64,000 nucleotides of DNA, taken from NCBI RefSeq assembly GCF_051020975.1, contig NW_027478167.1, positions 8,928,001 to 8,992,000 on the forward strand, written 5' to 3'. A program made the translations under genes and the position numbers. Of the stretch, positions 1 to 10,210 are shown in pieces. Each line of letters starts with the position of its first letter. The first letter of the stretch is position 1. The notes under the pieces are model-generated. The model saw nothing but the letters and a program-made list of their open reading frames with translations, searched no databases and was not told the origin of the DNA. This DNA is from Osmia lignaria lignaria. Taxonomy: Eukaryota; Arthropoda; Insecta; Hymenoptera; Megachilidae.

Positions 1-975
1 TACGCGGAGGACTTTACCGCAGAGAAAATATCGCGAATTTCCGAATAACTCTGTCTCTCGGACACACGGGCTCCCGATCACGTACTTACGATTGATCGAT
101 CAAGAGTAACAAATTTCGTGCGCGATCGACGGCCGAAGGGCCCGTCGCGCGAACATCGTCCTTGGAGGGGACGGTTTGGCGAATCGTAGCCCGTTTTCGG
201 AAGTGTCGCGTGCCCGGTGATTGGCTAAGACGCGCGAGCTAGACGAAGATCTTTCATCCCCTTTCTTTGGTGTTCCTTCCTTTTCTCATTCGTCGCCATG
301 ATAGTTTCAACGGTTTTCAGAAACTACGCAGTATTTCTCGTTATACATATAATTAATTAACGGCATTTATTCGAGATGTAACTATTAGTTCAATTGGTGT
401 GCAATTTGAGATTTGATATTGAAATATAAATTAAAATTGAAATATCGGGTTTGATAGGAAACCGTCGTTCGTATATCGTGATTGAATTATTCATCCCGAT
501 TTGCAATAAAACAGTATGATTTTATATGTTTAACAGCGGATGATGCGCTTACGGTGGTTGTAACGCCGTGGCGTATTATGCAATCTATCGCGCATTAAAA
601 CTACCGCCTCGATATATTCGGTATTTCGCATTTTATAAATTTTAAACAATTCTAGATCTGGCGAACGTTTCCTCGAGAACGTTCCTTTGTTCAAAATTTG
701 CCGTTATCGCTAGGCAGTTCTTAGAATTCCGATACAATAGTGTTTATTGCTTCGAACGACCCTTCATTTTCGAACGGCGGTCGAACGTTCGCGACGTTCG
801 CTTTCGTAAGGGTTCTCAATTCTTACTTTCATTGTTTAAATTTGTTTCATCCATCCACTCCCTCATACTATTATTACAATCAGGTAGCGATGATCCTTGT
901 TGGACCGGCTGACGCTTTGTGCAACAGAGTGAGAAAGAGGTTCCCAACAAAAGAGTTATTACGATTTTCCCGTTT

Positions 976-1030
976 CTACGCAGTTACCAAGGGAAATTCC
1001 CGAAATGCGAAGCACTGGCTAACTGCGTAG
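976..1030. repeat. 11-bp perfect inverted repeat in flank
   Basis: ctacgcagtta at 976-986 is the exact reverse complement of taactgcgtag at 1020-1030, with a 33-bp loop. The loop holds gggaaattccc (991-1001), itself an inverted repeat around a central base. It could fold as a hairpin, but no known RNA or transposon end is recognised. Confidence 0.5.
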
Positions 1031-1050
1031 CGCTGGTGTTATTGCTACGG

Positions 1051-1064
1051 CTCTCTCTCTCTCT
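1051..1064. repeat. (CT)7 microsatellite
   Basis: Seven uninterrupted CT dinucleotides in the flank, about 450 bp before the satellite starts. It is short and probably neutral. Confidence 0.9.
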
Positions 1065-1186
1065 CACTCGAGCTAACCCGAGTTTTTGTGCGTATTAACT
1101 TCTTATTACAATGGCTGGCGACGATAGTTTCAAGGAGGGTCACGTAAACTATTGAAAAGTAGAAAATAGAAACGACCTTTTCGCGT

Positions 1187-1490
1187 GTACCTCGCATGAG
1201 GAATTCTCGTAACCCTCGAAAGAGCTTGACGAGATACACGGTTCCAGGGTAGAGCAGATAAAGAAGAGAAAGCGATAGAGGAAGTCAAAAATAGAAAGGA
1301 ATTAAACTCAAACTCTTCCCTGTACATCCCTGCATGAGAAATTCTCGTAACCTCGAAAGGCTTGACAAGAATGTACAAGGTCGAGGAGGAATGAAAAGGT
1401 TGGCGGAAAACCGAAACACCCGCCCATACGCCCCTCACATGAGAAATCCTCGTAACCCAAAAGGCTTGATAAGGGACGCAAGGCGGATAA
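1187..1490. repeat. Three degenerate copies of a flank repeat
   Basis: The core catgag, then aattctcgtaac or a close variant, then a purine-rich stretch and ggcttga or gcttgac, occurs three times. The catgag cores start at 1195, 1333 and 1438, so spacing is irregular (138 and 105 bp). The copies differ by many substitutions and small gaps and look much older than the satellite copies. A minus-strand open frame (1130-1519) reads through all three and repeats VTRISH/VTRIPH-like residues. That repetition follows from the DNA repeat and is not evidence of a protein. Confidence 0.6.
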
Positions 1491-1517
1491 ATTTCAAATT
1501 TTCCGCCGGGACGTAAC

Positions 1518-3449
1518 ATTCTCTACAAAAAAGGTCTCTTAACATTTTGCCATAGCTCGCTTCGTTTCCGAGATATATGCAGATTTATCTCAAGGGAAGG
1601 GGCCTGACGGACATATTTCGAGATATTTCTTCTTCTTGTTGTTCTTCTTCTGCACAGCTAAACTGGAAGTGGCGTTTCCAGCTCGCAATAGCGCAGAGTT
1701 ATCTCAAAGAAAGGGGCCACGGTGTTTCTGTATCTCTATTATGTTGGTGCGGCTTCGGAGCTTTTAAATATCTTGATATATCTCGGGAACTACGCATCTG
1801 ATAAAAAAATATCATAGAACATAAAAAGTAGGAAACTTAATTCTCTACAAATAAAGTCTCTTAACATTTTGCCATAGCTCGCTTCGTTTCCGAGATATAT
1901 GCAGATTTATCTCAAGGGAAGGGGCCTGACGGACATATTTCGAGATATTTCTTCTTCTTGTTGTTCTTCTTCTGCAGAGCTAAGCTGGAAGTGGCATTTG
2001 CGGCTCGCACTAGTGCAGAGTTATCTCAAAGAAAGGGGCCACGGTGTTTCTGTATCTCCATTATGTTGGTGCGGCTTCGGAACTTTTAAATATCTTGATA
2101 TATCTCGGGAACTACGCATCTGATAAAAAAATATCATAGAACATAAAAAGTAGGAAACTTAATTCTCTACAAATAAAGTCTCTTAACATTTTGCCATAGC
2201 TCGCTTCGTTTCCGAGATATTTGCAGATTTATCTCAAGGGAAGGGGCCTGACGGACATATTTCGAGACATTTCTTCTTCTTGTTGTTCTTCTTCTGCACA
2301 GCTAAGCTGGAAGTGGCATTTGCAGCTCGCAATGGTGCAGAGTTATCTCAAAGAAAGGGGCCACGGTGTTTCTGTATCTCTATTATGTTGGTGCGGCTTC
2401 GGAACTTTTAAATATCTTGATATATCTCGAGAACTACGCATCTGATCAAAAAATATCATAGAACATATAAAGTAGGAAACTTAATTCTCTACAAATAAAG
2501 TCTCTTAACATTTTGCCATAGCTCGCTTCGTTTCCGAGATATTTGCAGATATATCTCAAGGGAAGGGGCCTGACGGACATATTTCGAGATATTTCTTCTT
2601 CTTGTTGTTCTTCTTCTGCACAGCTAAGCTGGAAGTGGCATTTGCGGCTCGCACTAGTGCAGAGTTATCTCAAAGAAAGGGGCCACGGTGTTTCTGTATC
2701 TCTATTATGTTGGTGCGGCTTCGGAACTTTTAAATATCTTGATATATCTCGAGAACTACGCATCTGATCAAAAAATATCATAGAACATAAAAAGTAGGAA
2801 ACTTAATTCTCTACAAATAAGGTCTCTTAACATTTTGCCATAGCTCACTTCGTTTCCGAGATATTTGCAGATATATCTCAAGGGAAGGGGCCTGACGGAC
2901 ATATTTCGAGATATTTCTTCTTCTTGTTGTTCTTCTTCTGCACAGCTAAGCTGGAAGTGGCATTTACAGCTCGCAATAAAGCAGAGTTATCTCAAAGAAA
3001 GGGGCCACGGTGTTTCTGTATCTCTATTATGTTGGTGCGGCTTCGGAACTTTTAAATATCTTGATATATCTCTAGAACTACGCATCTGATCAAAAAATAT
3101 CATAGAACATAAATTGTAGGAAACATAATTCTCTACAAAACAGGCCTCTTAACATTTTGCCATAGCTCGCTTCGTTTCCGAGATATTTGCAGATTTATCT
3201 CAAGGGAAGGGGCCTGACGGACATATTTCGAGATATTTCTTCTTCTTGTTGTTCTTCTTCTGCACAGCTAAACTGGAAGTGGCATTTCCAGCTCGCAATA
3301 GTGCAGAGTTATCTCAAAGAAAGGGGCCACGGTGTTTCTGTATCTCTATTATGTTGGTGCGGCTTCGGAACTTTTAAATATCTTGATATATCTCGAGAAC
3401 TACGCGTCTGATAAAAAAATATCATAGAACATAAAAAGTAGGAAACTTA
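1518..3449 (+). repeat. 6-mer HOR, copy 1 (1932 bp) at array edge
   Basis: Six monomers whose diagnostic variants recur in order 1932 bp later. Markers are ggagctttta in monomer 1, gcagagctaag with tctccattatg in monomer 2, gcaatggtgcag in monomer 3, gcaataaagcag with tctctagaac in monomer 5, and ctacgcgtctg in monomer 6. The left boundary coincides with the satellite/flank junction. Several monomers also carry aaataaagtctc in place of the usual aaaaaaggtctc. Confidence 0.9.
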
Positions 3450-5381
3450 ATTCTCTACAAATAAAGTCTCTTAACATTTTGCCATAGCTCGCTTCGTTTC
3501 CGAGATATTTGCAGATTTATCTCAAGGGAAGGGGCCTGACGGACATATTTCGAGATATTTCTTCTTCTTGTTGTTCTTCTTCTGCACAGCTAAACTGGAA
3601 GTGGCATTTCCAGCTCGCAATAGTGCAGAGTTATCTCAAAGAAAGGGGCCACGGTGTTTCTGTATCTCTATTATGTTGGTGCGGCTTCGGAGCTTTTAAA
3701 TATCTTGATATATCTCGGGAACTACGCATCTGATAAAAAAATATCATAGAACATAAAAAGTAGGAAACTTAATTCTCTACAAATAAAGTCTCTTAACATT
3801 TTGCCATAGCTCGCTTCGTTTCCGAGATATATGCAGATTTATCTCAAGGGAAGGGGCCTGACGGACATATTTCGAGATATTTCTTCTTCTTGTTGTTCTT
3901 CTTCTGCAGAGCTAAGCTGGAAGTGGCATTTGCGGCTCGCACTAGTGCAGAGTTATCTCAAAGAAAGGGGCCACGGTGTTTCTGTATCTCCATTATGTTG
4001 GTGCGGCTTCGGAACTTTTAAATATCTTGATATATCTCGGGAACTACGCATCTGATAAAAAAATATCATAGAACATAAAAAGTAGGAAACTTAATTCTCT
4101 ACAAATAAAGTCTCTTAACATTTTGCCATAGCTCGCTTCGTTTCCGAGATATTTGCAGATTTATCTCAAGGGAAGGGGCCTGACGGACATATTTCGAGAC
4201 ATTTCTTCTTCTTGTTGTTCTTCTTCTGCACAGCTAAGCTGGAAGTGGCATTTGCAGCTCGCAATGGTGCAGAGTTATCTCAAAGAAAGGGGCCACGGTG
4301 TTTCTGTATCTCTATTATGTTGGTGCGGCTTCGGAACTTTTAAATATCTTGATATATCTCGAGAACTACGCATCTGATCAAAAAATATCATAGAACATAT
4401 AAAGTAGGAAACTTAATTCTCTACAAATAAAGTCTCTTAACATTTTGCCATAGCTCGCTTCGTTTCCGAGATATTTGCAGATATATCTCAAGGGAAGGGG
4501 CCTGACGGACATATTTCGAGATATTTCTTCTTCTTGTTGTTCTTCTTCTGCACAGCTAAGCTGGAAGTGGCATTTGCGGCTCGCACTAGTGCAGAGTTAT
4601 CTCAAAGAAAGGGGCCACGGTGTTTCTGTATCTCTATTATGTTGGTGCGGCTTCGGAACTTTTAAATATCTTGATATATCTCGAGAACTACGCATCTGAT
4701 CAAAAAATATCATAGAACATAAAAAGTAGGAAACTTAATTCTCTACAAATAAGGTCTCTTAACATTTTGCCATAGCTCACTTCGTTTCCGAGATATTTGC
4801 AGATATATCTCAAGGGAAGGGGCCTGACGGACATATTTCGAGATATTTCTTCTTCTTGTTGTTCTTCTTCTGCACAGCTAAGCTGGAAGTGGCATTTACA
4901 GCTCGCAATAAAGCAGAGTTATCTCAAAGAAAGGGGCCACGGTGTTTCTGTATCTCTATTATGTTGGTGCGGCTTCGGAACTTTTAAATATCTTGATATA
5001 TCTCTAGAACTACGCATCTGATCAAAAAATATCATAGAACATAAATTGTAGGAAACATAATTCTCTACAAAACAGGCCTCTTAACATTTTGCCATAGCTC
5101 GCTTCGTTTCCGAGATATTTGCAGATTTATCTCAAGGGAAGGGGCCTGACGGACATATTTCGAGATATTTCTTCTTCTTGTTGTTCTTCTTCTGCACAGC
5201 TAAACTGGAAGTGGCATTTCCAGCTCGCAATAGTGCAGAGTTATCTCAAAGAAAGGGGCCACGGTGTTTCTGTATCTCTATTATGTTGGTGCGGCTTCGG
5301 AACTTTTAAATATCTTGATATATCTCGAGAACTACGCGTCTGATAAAAAAATATCATAGAACATAAAAAGTAGGAAACTTA
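3450..5381 (+). repeat. 6-mer HOR, copy 2 (1932 bp)
   Basis: It repeats monomers 1-6 in the same order with the same rare markers, including the shared acaaaacaggcctc tail of monomer 5. Few differences from copy 1 are visible. In monomer 1, copy 1 has ggcgtttcc and gcaatagcgcag where copy 2 has ggcatttcc and gcaatagtgcag. The duplication is therefore recent relative to divergence between neighbouring monomers. Confidence 0.9.
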
Positions 5382-8279
5382 ATTCTCTACAAATAAAGTC
5401 TCTTAACATTTTGCCATAGCTCGCTTCGTTTCCGAGATATTTGCAGATTTATCTCAAGGGAAGGGGCCTGACGGACATATTTCGAGATATTTCTTCTTCT
5501 TGTTGTTCTTCTTCTGCACAGCTAAACTGGAAGTGGCATTTCCAGCTCGCAATAGTGCAGAGTTATCTCAAAGAAAGGGGCTACGGTGTTTCTGTTTCTC
5601 TATTATGTTGGTGCGGCTTCGGAACTTTTAAATATCTTGATATATCTCGAGAACTGCGCATCTGATCAAAAAATATCATAGAACATAAAAAGTAGGAAAC
5701 TTAATTCTCTACAAATAAAGTCTCTTAACATTTTGCCATAGCTCGCTTCGTTTCCGAGATATTTGCAGATATATCTCAAGGGAAGGGGCCTGACGGACAT
5801 ATTTCGAGATATTTCTTCTTCTTGTTGTTCTTCTTCTGCACAGCTAAGCTGGAAGTGGCATTTGCGGCTCGCACTAGTGCAGAGTTATCTCAAAGAAAGG
5901 GGCCACGGTGTTTCTGTATCTCTATTATGTTGGTGCGGCTTCGGAACTTTTAAATATCTTGATATATCTCGAGAACTACGCATCTGATCAAAAAATATCA
6001 TAGAACATATAAAGTAGGAAACTTAATTCTCTACAAAAAAGGTCTCTTAACATTTTGCCATAGCTCGCTTCGTTTCCGAGATATTTGCAGATTTATCTCA
6101 AGGGAAGGGGCCTGACGGACATATTTCGAGATATTTCTTTTTCTTGTTGTTCTTCTTCTGCACAGCTAAACTGGAAGTGGCATTTCCAGCTCGCAATAGT
6201 GCAGAGTTATCTCAAAGAAAGGGGCCACGGTGTTTCTGTATCTCTATTATGTTGGTGCGGCTTCGGAACTTTTAAATATCTTGATATATCTCGAGAACTA
6301 CGCATCTGATCAAAAAATATCATAGAACATAAAAAGTAGGAAACTTAATTCTCTACAAATAAAGTCTCTTAACATTTTGCCATAGCTCGCTTCGTTTCCG
6401 AGATATTTGCAGATTTATCTCAAGGGAAGGGGCCTGACGGACATATTTCGAGATATTTCTTCTTCTTGTTGTTCTTCTTCTGCACAGCTAAGCTGGAAGT
6501 GGCATTTACAGCTCGCAATAAAGCAGAGTTATCTCAAAGAAAGGGGCCACGGTGTTTCTGTATCTCTATTATGTTGGTGCGGATTCGGAACTTTTAAATA
6601 TCTTGATATATCTCTAGAACTACGCATCTGATCAAAAAATATCATAGAACATATAAAGTAGGAAACTTAATTCTCTACAAAAAAGGTCTCTTAACATTTT
6701 GCCATAGCTCGCTTCGTTTCCGAGATATTTGCAGATTTATCTCAAGGGAAGGGGCCTGACGGACATATTTCGAGATATTTCTTCTTTTTGTTGTTCTTCT
6801 TCTGCACAGCTAAGCTGGAAGTGGCATTTGCAGCTCGCAATAGTGCAGAGTTATCTCAAAGAATAGGGCCACGGTGTTTCTGCATCTCTCTTATGTTGGT
6901 GCGGCTTCGGAACTTTTAAATATCTCGATATATCTCGAAAACTACGCTTCTGATCAAAAAATATCATAGAACATAACTTGTAGGAAACATAATTCGCTAC
7001 AAAAAACGTCTGTTAACATTTTGCCATAGCTCGCTTCGTTTCCGAGATATTTGCTGATATATCTCAAGGGAAGGGGCCTGACGGACATATTTCGAGATAT
7101 TTCTTCTTCTTGTTGTTCTTCTTCTGCACAGCTAAACTGGAAGTGGCATTTCCAGCTCGCAATAGTGCAGAGTTATCTCAAAGAAAGGGGCCACGGTGTT
7201 TCTGTATCTCTATTATGTTGGTGCGGCTTCGGAACTTTTAAATATCTTGATATATCTCGAGAACTACGCATCTGATCAAAAAATATCATACAACATAAAA
7301 AGTAGGAAACTTAATTCTCTACAAAAAAGGCCTCTTAACATTTTGCCATAGCTCGCTTCGTTTCCGAGATATTTGCTGATATATCTCAAGGGAAGGGGCC
7401 TGACGGACATATTTCGAGATATTTCTTCTTCTTGTTGTTCTTCTTCTGCACAGCTAAGCTGGAAGTGGCATTTGCGGCTCGCGCTAGTGCAGAGTTATCT
7501 CAAAGAAAGGGGCCACGGTGTTTCTGTATCTCTATTATGTTGGTGCGGCTTCGGAACTTTTAAATATCACGATATATCTCGAAAACTACGCTTCTGATCA
7601 AAAAATATCATAGAACATAAATTGTAGGAAACATAATTCTCTACAAAAAACGTCTCTTAACATTTTGCCATAGCTTGTTTCGTTTCCGAGATATTTGCAG
7701 ATATATCTCAAGGGAAGGGGCCTGACGGACATATTTCTAGATATTTCTTCTTCTTGTTGTTCTTCTTCTGCACAGCTAAGCTGGAAGTGGCATTTGCGGC
7801 TCGCACTAGTGCAGAGTTATCTCAAAGAAAGGGGCCACGGTGTTTCTGTATCTCTATTATGTTGGTGCGGCTTCGGAACTTTTAAATATCTTGATATATC
7901 TCGAGAACTACGCATCTGATCAAAAAATATCATAGAACATAAAAAGTAGGAAACTTAATTCTCTACAAAAAAGGTCTCTTAACATTTTGCCATAGCTCGC
8001 TTCGTTTCCGAGATATTTGCCGATGTATCTCAAGGGAAGGGGCCTAACGGACATATTTCGAGATATTTCTTCTTCTTGTTGTTCTTCTTCTGCACAGCTA
8101 AACTGGAAGTGGCATTTCCAGCTCGCAATAGTGCAGAGTTATCTCAAAGAGAGGGGCCACGGTGTTTCTGTATCTCTATTATGTTGGTGCCGCTTCGGAA
8201 TTTTTAAATATCTTGATATATCTCGAGAACTACGCATCTGATCAAAAAATATCATAGAAGATAAAAAGTAGGAAACTTA
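5382..8279 (+). repeat. Nine satellite monomers, mixed haplotypes
   Basis: All nine are 322 bp. The monomer at 6348-6669 carries the gcaataaagcag and tctctagaac markers of HOR monomer 5, so the 6-mer pattern fades out here. The monomer at 6670-6991 has an in-frame TAG (gaatag) in the 74-codon frame. From about 7.0 kb the tail variant aaaaaacgtct appears; it recurs up to 11.2 kb. Confidence 0.85.
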
Positions 8280-8922
8280 ATTCTCTACAAAAAAGGTCTC
8301 TTAACATTTTGCCATAGCTCGCTTTGTTTCCGAGATATTTGCAGATTTATCTCAAGGGAAGGGGCCTGACGGACATATTTCGAGATATTTCTTCTTCTTG
8401 TTGTCCTTCTTCTGCACAGCTAAGCTGAAGTGGCATTTGCGGCTCGCACTAGTGCAGAGTTATCTCAAAGAAAGGGGCCGCGGTGTTTCTGTATCTCTAT
8501 TATGTTGGTGCGGCTTCGGAACTTTTAAATATCTCGATATATCTCGAAAACTACGCTTCTGATCAAAAAATATCATAGAACATAAATTGTAGGAAACATA
8601 ATTCTCTACAAAAAACGTCTCTCAACATTTTGCCATAGCTCGCTTCGTTTCCGAGATATTTGCAGATTCAGCTCAAAGGAAGGGGCCTGACGGACATATT
8701 TCGAGATATTTCTTCTTCTTGTTGTTCTTCTTCTGCACAGCTAAGCTGGAAGTGGCATTTGCGGCTCGCACTATTGCAGAGTTATCTCAAAGAAAGGGGC
8801 CACGGTGTTTCTGTATCTCTATTATGTTGGTGCGGCTTCGGAACTTTTAAATATCTTGATATATCTCGAGAACTACGCATCTGATCAAAAAATATCATAG
8901 AACATAAAAAGTAGGAAACTTA

Positions 8923-9566
8923 ATTCTCTACAAAAAAGGTCTCTTAACATTTTGCCATGGCTCGCTTCGTTTCCGAGATATTTGCAGATTTATCTCAAGG
9001 GAAGGGGCCTAACGGACATATTTCGAGATATTTCTTCTTCTTGTAGTTCTTCTTCTGCACAGCTAAACTGGAAGTGGCATTTCCAGCTCGCAATAGTGCA
9101 GAGTTATCTCAAAGAGAGGGGCCACGGTGTTTCTGTATCTCTATTATGTTGGTGCGGCTTCGGAACTTTTAAATATCTTGATATATCTCGAGAACTACGC
9201 ATCTGATCAAAAAATATCATACAACATAAAAAGTAGGAAACTTAATTCTCTACAAAAAAGGTCTCTTAACATTTTGCCATAGCTCGCTTCGTTTCCGAGA
9301 TATTTGCAGATTTATCTCAAGTGAAGGGGCCTGACGGACATATTTCGAGATATTTCTTCTTCTTGTTGTTCTTCTTCTGCACAGCTAAGCTGGAAGTGGC
9401 ATTTGCAGCTCGCAATAGTGCAGAGTTATCTCAAAGAAAGGGGCCACGGTGTTTCTGTATCTCTATTATGTTGGTGCGGCTTCGGAACTTTTAAATATCT
9501 TGATATATCTCGAGAACTACGCATCTGATCAAAAAATATCATAGAACATAAAAAGTAGGAAACTTA
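8923..9566 (+). repeat. Dimer HOR, copy 1 (644 bp)
   Basis: Monomer A has ttgtagttc, aaagagagggg and catacaacat. Monomer B has caagtgaagg, which puts a TGA in the 74-codon frame. The pair recurs immediately downstream. Confidence 0.8.
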
Positions 9567-10210
9567 ATTCTCTACAAATAAGGTCTCTTAACATTTTGCC
9601 ATAGCTCGCTTCGTTTCCGAGATATTTGCAGATTTATTTCAAGGGAAGGGGCTTGACGGACATATTTCGAGATATTTCTTCTTCTTGTAGTTCTTCTTCT
9701 GCACAGCTAAACTGGAAGTGGCATTTCCAGCTCGCAATAGTGCAGAGTTATCTCAAAGAGAGGGGCCACGGTGTTTCTGTATCTCTATTATGTTGGTGCG
9801 GCTTCGGAACTTTTAAATATCTTGATATATCTCGAGAACTACGCATCTGATCAAAAAATATCATACAACATAAAAAGTAGGAAACTTAATTCTCTACAAA
9901 AAAGGTCTCTTAACATTTTGCCATAGCTCGCTTCGTTTCCGAGATATTTGCAGATTTATCTCAAGTGAAGGGGCCTGACGGACATATTTCGAGATATTTC
10001 TTCTTCTTGTTGTTCTTCTTCTGCACAGCTAAGCTGGAAGTGGCATTTGCAGCTCGCAATAGTGCAGAGTTATCTCAAAGAAAGGGGCCACGGTGTTTCT
10101 GTATCTCTATTATGTTGGTGCGGCTTCGGAACTTTTAAATATCTTGATATATCTCGAGAACTACGCATCTGATCAAAAAATATCATAGAACATAAAAAGT
10201 AGGAAACTTA
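9567..10210 (+). repeat. Dimer HOR, copy 2 (644 bp)
   Basis: It repeats the A+B pair with the same markers, apart from small differences in monomer A (atttcaaggg and cttgacgg here). This is the only two-monomer HOR I found. Confidence 0.8.

Larger units (their letters stand above)
1..1517. other. Non-satellite flank of the array
   Basis: This segment shares no visible similarity with the 322-bp satellite and is unique within the window. Bases 1-300 are relatively rich in CpG. About 300-660 is AT-rich. The remainder is mixed and holds a short CT microsatellite and three degenerate repeats, listed separately. The only open frames of 60 or more codons are short, lack a convincing start and show no recognisable domain. 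I see no tRNA, rRNA or transposon termini. It may be intergenic or an intron or UTR; the sequence alone does not decide. Confidence 0.85.

Noticed and set aside
634..639. TATAAA in the AT-rich flank as a promoter
   Set aside because: One TATA-like hexamer in AT-rich sequence with no supported gene downstream is expected by chance.
740..1030. 96-codon open frame in the flank
   Set aside because: It begins with GTG; the first in-frame ATG is near 890, leaving under 50 codons. No domain, splice context or codon bias was recognised.
1334..1516. 60-codon plus-strand open frame
   Set aside because: It lies opposite the previous frame over the same degenerate repeats; no support for coding.
1..1517. 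Telomere-associated sequence next to the array
   Set aside because: No runs of TTAGG, TTAGGG or TCAGG type repeats were seen on either strand.
1130..1519. 129-codon minus-strand open frame in the flank
   Set aside because: It runs through three degenerate DNA repeats, which explains its repeated residues, and it ends at the satellite junction. No known family is recognised.
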